Positions 35,038 to 44,185 of a DNA stretch of 64,000 nucleotides are shown here, piece after piece. The stretch comes from Calditrichota bacterium (GTDB lineage: Bacteria > CLD3). A program made the translations under genes and the position numbers. Under the pieces are notes generated by a model, which made no database searches, had not been told where the DNA came from, and saw only the letters and a list, made by a program, of their open reading frames with translations. Numbering within the stretch: the stretch's first letter is position 1; each line of letters opens with the position of its first letter. The stretch spans positions 69,735-133,734 of the forward strand of contig QQUF01000045.1 in NCBI GenBank assembly GCA_008501735.1. The letters run 5' to 3'.

Positions 35038-37554
35038 ATGAGACAAATTAAAAAATATACTCTACTCTTTTTATTTTTCAGTTTCAGTTTTGGTTTTGCT
35101 AACGAAAATCTTTTGGATTTGAACAGAGCAACTTTAGAACAAATTGAATCTTTACCAATTCCTAAAGAATCTGCAAAAGAAATTTACGAATACATTACTT
35201 ATAAAAAGTATCTTGATTCAGTTTATGAAATTCGTTACGTAAGCGGAATGACTCAAGAAACATTTGATGAGTTGAAAGATTTAGTAAAAGTCGAACCTGT
35301 AGAATACGAAAATGAATACACAAAAAGATTAGTCGAGTTACAGTGGCTTGTTGAGCGTTATACAGAAGAAGATGGCTCAAGGCAAAATGATGAATATCTT
35401 GAACTTTTGCTTAAACCTACAAAGTTAAAAGATGCTCGTTATTCGGAATTGAATCGTTTGAGTGGAGTTTCTCCAATTGATGCAGCAGCTGTAATTAAGC
35501 ACGTAGATAAAGGTATTAGAGTAAGAAACGTTAGAGATTTGAGAAACATCGATGGTCTTTCAAATTTTGGTTACAGAAATACTCGAAATTTTATTGATTT
35601 CAATGAAGAAGAAGACAATAAATTTCACTTGAGTTACAGAACAACAATTTCAAACTTGCCTTACTTTTCTGGTGATGACGAAGCTTCAACTGACATTATC
35701 GGTTCAACAAACAACTTAGACAGACCTCACGTTTTACACAAGCTCAGATTTTCAAAAGGAAATATGAAAAGTGGAGTTGCTTACCACAGACGTGCAGGAG
35801 AAGATGCAGGTTTTTCTGACGGACCAACTGTAAAATGGTATCACGGTTTTGAAAAAATCGGAAGCAAAGACTACGAATTAAGAAAACTCTACTTCGGAAA
35901 TTACCACATTTCTTGGGGACAAGGTTTGGTAATGGAAAACACAGATTCATTTTCTTCAAGAAGCACAGGTTTGGGTTTCAGAAAAAGAACTGACGGAGTT
36001 ATCGGAGACTTAAGCTCAACTGACGAATTTGCTTTTCGAGGAATGGCTTTTGAAGGTTACATAAAAGATTTTAGAGTTTTAGGCTTTGCTTCACTTGACA
36101 AAAAAGATGCTGTTAATGATTCAAAACCCGGTTCAAATGCTTGGGACGGATATTTTATTTCTGACTCAAGAAATGACTTTCCATTCTATGACGACAACGG
36201 AATAATAATTTCAGACTCACTTGTTGTTGAAAAAGACCAAGTCAAAGAATTTACTTATGGTGGGCAAATTCAATACTCTTTCCAACCCGGAATGAATCTT
36301 GGACTCTCATTTTATGAAAGCCAATACAATAAAGAACTCACTCCAAGAATCGAAAACCTAATCCGAACAAGCGAGCTTGACAGAGTAGAAACAATTGACA
36401 GTGAAATCAAAAATCGTTACGCTTCAAAAGACGCAAACACAGTTTTTGGTGAAAACACATCTTACAGAAGAATTGTTGGAACTGACTTTCAATACGTTAG
36501 AGGAAATTATTCTTTTCAAGGTGAAGTTGCTTCACTTTTGGATTACCGAAACACAAATTCATTTGAAGTTGACTCAACAAAAGCTCTTGGCTTCAAAGAC
36601 AGTCCAAAAGCAGTTGTGCTGAGTGCTTACATCCAATACGACACTTTTAATTTCTTGGCTCTTTACAGAAATTACGACAGAAGATTTGACAATCCTTACA
36701 ACAGAGGTTTTGCAAACTACTCTGGTTTTAAAGGCACAATTGCCGAAGATGACTTTAGAGTTTTAAATCCAAATATGCTTCTTTTACAAGAAAATTCTTA
36801 CACTCCACAATCGGAAGAAGGAATGTTTTTTGCAACTCGTTACCAACCTTCAAGAAGATTCGTGGTTTCTTTAAATTATGACATTTGGACAAGAAAACCT
36901 GATTTTGCAGATAATTTTAGATTTGTTACAAACGTTGAGTTCAGACCAACTTTCAATTTAAGACTTCGATGGAGAAATAAACTTCAATCCAGAGATGGCT
37001 CAAATGCACTTTCTAAAAACGGATTTGATAACAACGAAAATATCTTTTCTGCAAGAATGTTTCTTTCTAAAAGAAATCAAATCGAACTTAGATATTTTAT
37101 TTCTAGTATCAAATTCCGCTCTCGCCCAAGACTTTCTAACACAACTTTAACAGACAATCAAGGCGGTGGAAACTCAATCTTTGGAAATGTTGGCGATAAT
37201 TCAGAAGTTCTTTCATTTGCAATCAATCATAACTTTTCTGAAAAACTTAAGCTCAAACTTTGGGCAGGAATTTATCGTGGATTCTTTTGGGCTTTTGAAG
37301 ACACACACTTTGGAGTTTTTGATGGAAATGGAATTCGTTACAGAGCATTGTTAACAAGTGCAATTACTCCAAATATTTCAATGAGATTACACTACATCGT
37401 TGACCACCAGCTCGAAATTCGTAACCACGAAGCAAGAGATTTTAACGCAATTGCTCCTGAAGGAGCTTCAAGTACAGGACCTGATTACTTTGGTGACAGA
37501 GTTGATAAAAGTCCTGAAAATGTATTTTTCCTACAATTTGATTATAATTTTTAA
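35038..37554 (+). CDS. Helix-hairpin-helix outer-membrane beta-barrel protein
   Basis: The 838-residue protein has a signal peptide (to about 21), then two ComEA-like helix-hairpin-helix units: 'LLDLNRATLEQIESLPIPKE' (about 24-80) and 'RLSGVSPIDAAAVIKHVDKG' (about 125-185). The rest (about 200-838) is a long aromatic-rich strand pattern ending in 'FFLQFDYNF', as in outer-membrane barrels. HhH units usually bind DNA backbone without sequence choice. Such fusions recur in Bacteroidota; their role is not settled. Confidence 0.8.
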   Translation: MRQIKKYTLLFLFFSFSFGFANENLLDLNRATLEQIESLPIPKESAKEIYEYITYKKYLDSVYEIRYVSGMTQETFDELKDLVKVEPVEYENEYTKRLVELQWLVERYTEEDGSRQNDEYLELLLKPTKLKDARYSELNRLSGVSPIDAAAVIKHVDKGIRVRNVRDLRNIDGLSNFGYRNTRNFIDFNEEEDNKFHLSYRTTISNLPYFSGDDEASTDIIGSTNNLDRPHVLHKLRFSKGNMKSGVAYHRRAGEDAGFSDGPTVKWYHGFEKIGSKDYELRKLYFGNYHISWGQGLVMENTDSFSSRSTGLGFRKRTDGVIGDLSSTDEFAFRGMAFEGYIKDFRVLGFASLDKKDAVNDSKPGSNAWDGYFISDSRNDFPFYDDNGIIISDSLVVEKDQVKEFTYGGQIQYSFQPGMNLGLSFYESQYNKELTPRIENLIRTSELDRVETIDSEIKNRYASKDANTVFGENTSYRRIVGTDFQYVRGNYSFQGEVASLLDYRNTNSFEVDSTKALGFKDSPKAVVLSAYIQYDTFNFLALYRNYDRRFDNPYNRGFANYSGFKGTIAEDDFRVLNPNMLLLQENSYTPQSEEGMFFATRYQPSRRFVVSLNYDIWTRKPDFADNFRFVTNVEFRPTFNLRLRWRNKLQSRDGSNALSKNGFDNNENIFSARMFLSKRNQIELRYFISSIKFRSRPRLSNTTLTDNQGGGNSIFGNVGDNSEVLSFAINHNFSEKLKLKLWAGIYRGFFWAFEDTHFGVFDGNGIRYRALLTSAITPNISMRLHYIVDHQLEIRNHEARDFNAIAPEGASSTGPDYFGDRVDKSPENVFFLQFDYNF

Positions 37555-37570
37555 TGGAGCGTTAGCTTAA

Positions 37571-39019
37571 ATGAAAAAACTCCTTACAACAATAAATTTA
37601 GTTTTAATAAGTTCTCAAGCATTTTCTTTCGGTTTTAATGACCAAGCTTACGGTTCAAAATTTGAAGGAATGAATGCACGGAATTTGTCTTTAGGTAAAA
37701 CTTCAATTACTTCTGACTACTCTCCAAGTTCATTGATGAAAAATCCTGCATTACTTGGCAAAAGTAGCAATTTCAAATTTTCAGTTGGCAGTTACTTTAC
37801 TGGAATCAACGAACGTCGTGCAATGCCAATTTATGACTCTTTCGACTCAAGAACTATTGAAACAACCGTTGCAAAAAACGATGACATTTATTACAACCCA
37901 TACTTTGCAATGAGTTACGGATTTTATCTTGATGCAATTGATAGCAAAATTGGTTTGGCAGTTGGTTACTTTCCTGCTTACTCTTTTGACTACAATTACA
38001 CAGAAGACATTCGTAACAACGACCCTTTTTCGCTTAGCACAAGAGATGTAATTATTGCAAGAGCGACAAGGAAAATGGAAGGCTCGATTGATGCCTTGTC
38101 TTTTGGGTTTTCAGAAACTTTTAGTAATATTTCGATTGGTGCTTCTTTAGCTCTTTACAAAATTGGTGGCAAAACTAAATACCTCGAAAGACTGCTTGAC
38201 ACAACAGGCGGCAAAAATATTAGTAACGACCAAATTATTGCTGTTACTGATTACGAAATTACTGTTACTGACGAAATTAGCAATACTCCTTTTGGTTTAA
38301 ATTTTGGTGCAAATTACGATTTAAACGAAAGATTTTCATTTGGAGCTTTTGTTCAAACTCCTGTAGAATTTAAATTTGAAAACAAGAAACTTGGCTTTAA
38401 AGATTCTGCAACTGGATTAGACACAACTTTTACGATTGAAGATTTAACAGACATTACTTCTTTACAAAATATTTCTATCGGTAGCGAATACTCTTACAAA
38501 ACTCCTCTTTCAATGGGATTTGGAACGACTTTCAAACCAAGAAATGAGTTTAATGCAAAAGTTTATTTCGACGTTGAAATGACAAAATGGAGTTCAATCA
38601 ACACAGACACGACTTTTACAGGTGAATCTGAAAGAAACATTTACCGCTCAACAAATCTTTACAGAACAGTTGACGAAGATTCTTTAATTGCTCCAGTGAA
38701 TAAATTTGAAGACACTTGGGAGTTCAAACTCGGAGTTGAATACATTTTTGAAAATGGAGTTCCAATTAGAATAGGTTTTGATTACTCACCAACTTATTAT
38801 TTTGAGGACGTTATTTACACAAATGTTACTCTTGGAACAGGCTGGAATTTTGGAAACTTAACAGTTGATGTTGGAATGTCTCTTGGGCAAATCGAATATA
38901 CTCAACCACATCTTTTCACTCCAACGCTTTACTACCAAAACCCAATTCAGCAGCAAGAAACTGTAAAAGTCAAAGAATCGCTTCTTAAAACAATGATTTC
39001 TGCAACTTACGAATTTTAA
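37571..39019 (+). CDS. FadL/OmpP1-like outer-membrane protein
   Basis: The 482-residue protein has a signal peptide ('VLISSQAFSFG'), 'GMNARNLSLGKTSITSDYSPSSLMKNPALLGKS' as in FadL/PorV-type barrels, and a final 'MISATYEF' barrel strand. Its ligand is unknown. It follows the HhH barrel by 16 nt and closes the cluster, with a hairpin just downstream. Confidence 0.75.
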   Translation: MKKLLTTINLVLISSQAFSFGFNDQAYGSKFEGMNARNLSLGKTSITSDYSPSSLMKNPALLGKSSNFKFSVGSYFTGINERRAMPIYDSFDSRTIETTVAKNDDIYYNPYFAMSYGFYLDAIDSKIGLAVGYFPAYSFDYNYTEDIRNNDPFSLSTRDVIIARATRKMEGSIDALSFGFSETFSNISIGASLALYKIGGKTKYLERLLDTTGGKNISNDQIIAVTDYEITVTDEISNTPFGLNFGANYDLNERFSFGAFVQTPVEFKFENKKLGFKDSATGLDTTFTIEDLTDITSLQNISIGSEYSYKTPLSMGFGTTFKPRNEFNAKVYFDVEMTKWSSINTDTTFTGESERNIYRSTNLYRTVDEDSLIAPVNKFEDTWEFKLGVEYIFENGVPIRIGFDYSPTYYFEDVIYTNVTLGTGWNFGNLTVDVGMSLGQIEYTQPHLFTPTLYYQNPIQQQETVKVKESLLKTMISATYEF

Positions 39020-39030
39020 GATTTATCTTA

Positions 39031-39065
39031 TCTATCAGATGGCTCAAATCCATCTGATAGATTTT
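39031..39065 (+). terminator. Terminator hairpin after the surface cluster
   Basis: Perfect 12-bp arms TCTATCAGATGG (39031-39042) and CCATCTGATAGA (39050-39061) with a 7-nt loop are followed by only a short T-run, so efficiency is uncertain. Confidence 0.7.
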
Positions 39066-39206
39066 CCCTCCTTAAACTTTTCATTTCAACGAGTCAGTTT
39101 TCCAATCAACGAGGAAAATTGCTTTTCTAACGAGACCTAATTTTCTCAACCCACTTTTTTCATTAAAATTCCTGTGTATTTAAAAATAAACCAACAGGAT
39201 AAAAAA

Positions 39207-39611
39207 ATGAAAACCTTTTTAATTTATTCAATCGCATTTTTTCAAGTAATTACTTTCTCTTTAATTTTCGACGTTAAAGTCTCTGAGACTTCAACACATT
39301 TTTATGAATTAGTTTTGAATGAAGAATTGATTAACGAAGAGTTGAAAGAAAACAGAATAACTCCTAAAATTGATATTTATGTGGGAAAACTTAAAAAAGG
39401 AAGTCAGTCTCTTTTAAAAGATGCAGAGTTTAACAAGGGCTTTCTTTCAGAATTAGTAAGAACCGGAAATGAAGTTTCAGAAGTAACAATTCTTGTCAAA
39501 CACGAAAAAAGAATCCTCAAAAAAATATTAGTTCCAGCGATAGGAAACGGACAAATTTCAAAATTTGACATCTTTTCAAATACTTTATGGGTCTGTTTTT
39601 TGGACAAGTAA
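39207..39611 (+). CDS. Hypothetical exported 134-residue protein
   Basis: I do not recognise it. ATG 39207 is chosen because a GGA-containing ribosome site is close upstream and a hydrophobic signal or anchor follows at once ('FLIYSIAFFQVITFSLIF'). The remainder is Lys/Glu-rich. It stands alone between the surface cluster and the PNGase F-like gene. Confidence 0.6.
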   Translation: MKTFLIYSIAFFQVITFSLIFDVKVSETSTHFYELVLNEELINEELKENRITPKIDIYVGKLKKGSQSLLKDAEFNKGFLSELVRTGNEVSEVTILVKHEKRILKKILVPAIGNGQISKFDIFSNTLWVCFLDK

Positions 39612-39706
39612 ATTTCAATTTTTTCAGTTTGGATTTTCAATTTGTTTTCAAAATTGATTTAGGTTAATTTTACTCAATTCTTAACTAACCTACTTTCGAG
39701 GACAAA

Positions 39707-41083
39707 ATGAAAAAAATCTACTCTTTTTTAACTCTTGCCTTTTTATGTTTTGGAGTTTATTCAAACTCATTCGCTCTTCCAGGTGACACAACTTACGTTA
39801 CAACATTCGACGAAGAATTTCACAATTGGGCTACACCTCACGACTCAGTTTTTGTTCTTCCAAGCACAAGTGGAAAAATTTTTAGTAAAGTTACACTCTT
39901 TTACACAATTGCTTGCCCATACGCAACTCCTGGAGCAGAATGTGATCCTTGGGATAGAACAGGTTACTTAGGTTTGTTCACAAATGACACAACTTACTAC
40001 GAAGTTGCAAGAATTATTACACCTTACAGTATTAGTCAATCGCAATTTAATGGACCAGGTTCTTGTACTTGGGAAATTGATGTTACTGATTACCAAACAC
40101 TTTTGAGTGATTCACTAAAAATGAGAACCAAAATCGAATCTTGGATTGGTGGTGAAAGAGGCTGGATTGTTACAACAGAATTTCAATTTATTGAAGCAGA
40201 AGTTGGTGAAGTAGTTAGCTTTCCTTACAAAGTCGAAAACCTCTGGCAGAATTATTCTGTAGTTTACGGTGATCCAGCAGTTCCAATCGATAGCACTTTA
40301 GCTCCAATTGATGTAATGATTGATATAAATGCTGATTCTGTGAAAATGAGAGTTATGACAACAGGACACGGACAAGGTGGTTACGACAATGCAGCAGAAT
40401 TTTATAATTCTTCACACTACTTTTTTATGAATGGAAACATTAAGGCTCACAACTTTTGGCGAAGTAATTGCCCTCAAAACACTTGTTCTCCTCAAGGTGG
40501 AAATTGGACTCCGGGAAGATTTGGTTGGTGTCCTGGAGACAAAGTTGATCCATTGGTTTGGGACGTTACAAGCTTAGTAACTCCTGGACAAACTGCAACT
40601 GCTGAATACAGACCTGACTTATTAGTCCCTTATGAAAATGTTTGTCGTCCAAATAATCCAAATTGTGTTACTGACCCAAATTTTTGCCCAGATTGTAACT
40701 ACAATTCTACTGGTCATACTCAACCAATTTATTCAATTCAAAGCCAATTAGTGTTTTACCAAAATGTTACTGTTGTTGGAGTAGAAGAAAATTCAAATCC
40801 AAAGCCTGAAAATTTCATTTTACTTTCAAATTACCCGAACCCATTCAACCCAAGCACTACAATTAATTATGAATTACAAATTATGAATTACGAATTTGGT
40901 TCAATTCAAATCTTTAATCTTTTAGGCGAAAAAGTTCGTGAGTTTGAAATTTCTAATTCCAAAGGTTCAGTAGTTTGGGACGGGACAAATTCTGACGGAA
41001 AACAAGTGAGTTCAGGAATTTATCTTTACACTTTGAAAGCAGGAAAATTCACTAAAAGCGAAAAGATGTTACTTTTAAAATGA
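39707..41083 (+). CDS. PNGase F-like secreted amidase with T9SS sorting domain
   Basis: The 458-residue protein resembles Flavobacterium PNGase F, which removes N-glycans from asparagine. Shared blocks are 'CDPWDR' (D83, equal to catalytic Asp60 of the enzyme), 'IITPY', 'WEIDVTDYQTLLS', 'KIESWI' (E144), 'GHGQGGYDNAAEF' (E231) and 'NWTPGRFGWCPGD'. These acidic residues match the three active-site acids. A signal peptide is at the start. The end (about 370-458) is a sorting domain with 'NYPNPFNPST' and 'GIYLYTLKAG'. Several Cys pairs suggest disulfides. GNAT overlaps its stop by ATGA. Confidence 0.87.
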   Translation: MKKIYSFLTLAFLCFGVYSNSFALPGDTTYVTTFDEEFHNWATPHDSVFVLPSTSGKIFSKVTLFYTIACPYATPGAECDPWDRTGYLGLFTNDTTYYEVARIITPYSISQSQFNGPGSCTWEIDVTDYQTLLSDSLKMRTKIESWIGGERGWIVTTEFQFIEAEVGEVVSFPYKVENLWQNYSVVYGDPAVPIDSTLAPIDVMIDINADSVKMRVMTTGHGQGGYDNAAEFYNSSHYFFMNGNIKAHNFWRSNCPQNTCSPQGGNWTPGRFGWCPGDKVDPLVWDVTSLVTPGQTATAEYRPDLLVPYENVCRPNNPNCVTDPNFCPDCNYNSTGHTQPIYSIQSQLVFYQNVTVVGVEENSNPKPENFILLSNYPNPFNPSTTINYELQIMNYEFGSIQIFNLLGEKVREFEISNSKGSVVWDGTNSDGKQVSSGIYLYTLKAGKFTKSEKMLLLK

Positions 41084-41583
41084 TTAGAAAATTGAATTTT
41101 GAAGACATTAATTCTTTTATAAAAATAAGATTAGAGAGCCTCAGAGTAAACCCTGAGGCTTTTTTAACGACTTACGACGAAGACCATTGCCACGATTTAA
41201 AAGCAATTACAGAAAAGTTTGAACAACACAACGAAAATAATTTCATTCTGGGAAAATTCGTAGAAAACGAGCTAGTTGGAATTGTAGGTTTGTTCAGAGA
41301 ACAAAGAATTAAAACTTTGCATAAAGCAATGGTTTGGGGCGTTTTTATTAAAGAAGAATTTAGAGGGAAAGGCTACTCAAGAGATTTAATGGATGAATGT
41401 TTAAGACTTGCTAAAACCTTAGAAGGACTTGAATTAATTAATATTTCAGTGGTCTCAGAAAACCAAAGAGCCTTTAAACTTTACAAAAGTTTAGGTTTTG
41501 ACGAATGGGGTTTTGAGAAAAATGCAATGAAACACAATGGAATTTATTACGACGAATATTTTTTAGTTATAAATTTATGGTAG
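41080..41583 (+). CDS. GNAT family N-acetyltransferase
   Basis: The 167-residue protein has the GNAT fold: 'LVGIVGLF' strand, 'VWGVFIKEEFRGKGYSRDLMDECL' acetyl-CoA-binding segment and 'ISVVSENQRAFKLYKSLGFDEWGFEK'. The acceptor is unknown. Its ATG overlaps the stop of the PNGase F-like gene by 4 nt, and pdxH follows 24 nt later. Confidence 0.92.
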   Translation: MIRKLNFEDINSFIKIRLESLRVNPEAFLTTYDEDHCHDLKAITEKFEQHNENNFILGKFVENELVGIVGLFREQRIKTLHKAMVWGVFIKEEFRGKGYSRDLMDECLRLAKTLEGLELINISVVSENQRAFKLYKSLGFDEWGFEKNAMKHNGIYYDEYFLVINLW

Positions 41584-41607
41584 AACTCAAATCGGAAAGG
41601 TAAAAAA

Positions 41608-42207
41608 ATGATTTTGGAAAAGGTAAACGAGAACCCTTTTGAACAATTTAAAATTTGGTACCAAGAAGCAAATAAAATTGAAACTGTTCCAATTATTGAA
41701 ACAATGTGCCTTTCCACAATTGACGCAAACGGTTTCCCAGATTCAAGAGTTGTTTTGCTGAAAAGTTTTGACGAAGATGGATTTACTTTTTACACAAATT
41801 TGAACTCTGTTAAATGTAAACATTTAGAAAAAAATCCTTTTGCATCACTTTGTTTTCATTGGCAAAACCTAAAAAGACAAGTTCGTATTCAAGGAAAAGT
41901 TTCACAAGTTCTTGACTCTATTGCTGATGAATATTTTGCAAGTCGTCCAAGAGGAAGTCAAATCGGAGCTTGGGCTTCTGAACAAAGTGAAGTTTTGGCG
42001 AGCCGTGAAATTCTTTTAAAAAAAGTAACTGATTTTGAGAAAAAATTTGAAAACCAAGAAATTCCAAGACCTGACTTCTGGTCAGGTTTCGTAGTTAAAC
42101 CTTTTAAAATTGAATTTTGGCAAGACCAAGAAAACCGACTACACGACAGGTTCCAGTATTCTTTACAAAATGATAATTCTTGGAAAATCGTGAGGTTAAA
42201 CCCATAA
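41608..42207 (+). CDS. pdxH: Pyridoxamine 5'-phosphate oxidase
   Basis: The 199-residue FMN enzyme makes pyridoxal 5'-phosphate. Typical blocks are 'MCLSTIDANGFPDSRVVLLKSFDEDGFTFYTN', 'FHWQNLKRQVRIQG', 'SRPRGSQIGAWAS' and 'WQDQENRLHDRF' with the end 'WKIVRLNP'. It is 1 nt upstream of gph. Confidence 0.96.
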   Translation: MILEKVNENPFEQFKIWYQEANKIETVPIIETMCLSTIDANGFPDSRVVLLKSFDEDGFTFYTNLNSVKCKHLEKNPFASLCFHWQNLKRQVRIQGKVSQVLDSIADEYFASRPRGSQIGAWASEQSEVLASREILLKKVTDFEKKFENQEIPRPDFWSGFVVKPFKIEFWQDQENRLHDRFQYSLQNDNSWKIVRLNP

Positions 42208-42208
42208 G

Positions 42209-42844
42209 ATGCCAAAATTTGACTTAATAATCTTTGACCTTGACGGAACCTTGGTTGACTCTTCGCTTGACCTCGCAAACTCAACAAACCAAATGCTTTC
42301 TGAATTCGATTTACCGCTTCACTCTGTTGAAAAGATAAAATCTTTCATCGGAAACGGAGCAAAGAAGCTAATTGAAAGAAGCCTTCCAAAAGATTCTGAA
42401 ATTTCAGTTGAAAAAGCACTGAACAGATTCCAAGAGGTTTATAAAGAAAAATGTTTGGAAAACACAAACTTCTTCCCACAAGTTAGAGAAACAATTTTAC
42501 AAATTTCGGGAATTCCTTTAGGAGTTCTTTCAAACAAGCCTGACAAATTCACAAAAGAAATTATTCGTTCACTTGGACTTTTCGATAATTTTGATTTTGT
42601 TTATGGAGCAGATTATTTTGGGCTTCTTAAGCCGAATCCTGAATTGATTGAAAAGATAAAAGGCGATGCAAAAAATATTCTTTATGTCGGTGACAGCATT
42701 GTTGATTTAACCTTTGCACAAAATTCTAAAGTCAGTTCGTGCATCGTAACTTACGGATTGGGGAATTTGGAGGAAATCAGAAAACTTGAACCTGATTTTT
42801 TGATTGATGATTTTGAAGAACTGCTTAAAATCTTGGATTTGTAA
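42209..42844 (+). CDS. gph: HAD phosphatase, phosphoglycolate phosphatase-like
   Basis: The 211-residue HAD hydrolase has 'FDLDGTLVDSS' (nucleophile Asp), a helical cap, 'LGVLSNKPDKFT', and 'LYVGDSIVDLTFAQN'. The Gph assignment rests on overall similarity; other small phosphoesters are possible. It ends the PNGase F-GNAT-pdxH-gph run. Confidence 0.85.
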   Translation: MPKFDLIIFDLDGTLVDSSLDLANSTNQMLSEFDLPLHSVEKIKSFIGNGAKKLIERSLPKDSEISVEKALNRFQEVYKEKCLENTNFFPQVRETILQISGIPLGVLSNKPDKFTKEIIRSLGLFDNFDFVYGADYFGLLKPNPELIEKIKGDAKNILYVGDSIVDLTFAQNSKVSSCIVTYGLGNLEEIRKLEPDFLIDDFEELLKILDL

Positions 42845-42869
42845 TTTTGCTTGAAGCATAAAACTGTTA

Positions 42870-42911
42870 AAACAAAAAATGCAGATTGTGTGGAGGGAAG
42901 CACAACCTGCA
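42870..42911 (-). terminator. Rho-independent terminator for the TPR/DUF1579-like gene
   Basis: On the minus strand TGCAGGTTGTG pairs with CACAATCTGCA (one G-U pair, 10-nt loop) and runs into TTTTTTGTTTT. It lies in the gap between convergent genes. Confidence 0.85.
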
Positions 42912-43012
42912 TCAAAATAAGTAAATTCTTTAAACGGAGGAAATTTGTAAGTAAGTTAACCGACTCATATTTCGGTTGAAATTTTACTTTGTTTCATTTT
43001 TTTTGAAAAAAA

Positions 43013-43966
43013 TTAATTTTTCAAAGCAGTTAAATTTAAGTCAACTTCATTAGACTTTTTAAGCCTGTTAAATTTCATTTTCATAGTTGTAACCCATTCT
43101 TTTTCGCCATCTTTCTTCTTGTCCATTTTCCAATCAAAAGAGTTCTCAGAAATATTTGAAAATGTTATTCTTGAAGTAGTTTTCATTTTTTCATTTGTAG
43201 TAAAAAAAGTTCCAACTCCATCTTCTTCCCATTTTCCATTCCAAACTGTGAAACCTGTCATTCCAAGACTTCCTTGCCCAGTAATTTCCCATTCATTTGT
43301 ATTGATGTTAAAAGTTCGCATATAAAGCCCACGTGAAGGAGCGGATTTTGATTCCCAGTAATCTACAATTCCATTTCCATCAGCAAATTTTGCAGTTTTA
43401 CAAGTGTCAGTCCAAGTAAACCATTTTCCTTCGCCTTGATTAAAACTTGATTCTGTTTGCCACTCTCCAAGGAAAAAATCGAATTGTTTTCCTTCGTTCA
43501 TTGCAACCAATTTCATTTTTGCATTTTTTCTTTGAAATGATTTTTGTTGGTCTGTGAGTTCTGAATCTTCAATCATTGCCAAAGCTTTTTTGTAATACTT
43601 TGTTGCACTTTTCTCATCACCCTCATTAAAGTAAGTTTCTGCTAAACTGTCATAAGTATTTGGAGATTTTGGGAACTCCTCAATATTTAATTCAAAGATT
43701 CTTCGAGCCTCTTCTGCTTTACCTTCACCAAGTAATTTGTAACCTAAATTATTAAGTTCCCCTTCACCGAAATAATATTTATCTGCCTTCTTCTTTTTCA
43801 TCTTTTTATAAGTTTTAATTCCTGCTTCAACACCTTTATCAGAAATTGTTGAATAAATTACTTCGCCAATCCCGTCTTTTTTCTCTTTATCGCCAGCAAA
43901 GGCAAACGTAGAGACAAGTAAAATGTTAATCAAAACAACGCAAATCGCTTTAGTTAATGATTTCAT
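43013..43966 (-). CDS. Exported TPR protein with DUF1579-like domain
   Basis: The 317-residue protein starts at ATG 43966, chosen for an AGGAG site just upstream and the signal peptide that follows (to 'STFAFAG'). Two TPR-like units (about 75-150) precede a C-terminal domain of about 140 residues starting 'FDFFLGEWQTESSF', as in DUF1579-type lipocalin-like domains. The function is unknown. Confidence 0.75.
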   Translation of the reverse strand: MKSLTKAICVVLINILLVSTFAFAGDKEKKDGIGEVIYSTISDKGVEAGIKTYKKMKKKKADKYYFGEGELNNLGYKLLGEGKAEEARRIFELNIEEFPKSPNTYDSLAETYFNEGDEKSATKYYKKALAMIEDSELTDQQKSFQRKNAKMKLVAMNEGKQFDFFLGEWQTESSFNQGEGKWFTWTDTCKTAKFADGNGIVDYWESKSAPSRGLYMRTFNINTNEWEITGQGSLGMTGFTVWNGKWEEDGVGTFFTTNEKMKTTSRITFSNISENSFDWKMDKKKDGEKEWVTTMKMKFNRLKKSNEVDLNLTALKN

Positions 43967-44008
43967 TTTTAACTCCTGAAAATTTAGTTTAATGTGAAAA
44001 TTAGTTAC

Positions 44009-44041
44009 CAAAAAGAAGGAATCCACAAAAGTGAATTCCTT
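44009..44041 (-). terminator. Rho-independent terminator after the TonB receptor/TPR region
   Basis: On the minus strand AAGGAATTCAC and GTGGATTCCTT (one wobble pair, 4-nt loop) are followed by CTTTTTGG. It lies downstream of the receptor gene and stops read-through into the TPR gene. Confidence 0.8.
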
Positions 44042-44185
44042 GCTACCCGTAAAAAAATAGTGCAGTCTAAGAATTCATTCAGTAATTCAAAAACTCGGTA
44101 AGAATATAAAAATGTGGATTTGGAAGTGGTAACAACGAGGTCTTAACTTTTAACACAAATGTCGCAAGTCAATAAAAAATGAGTT

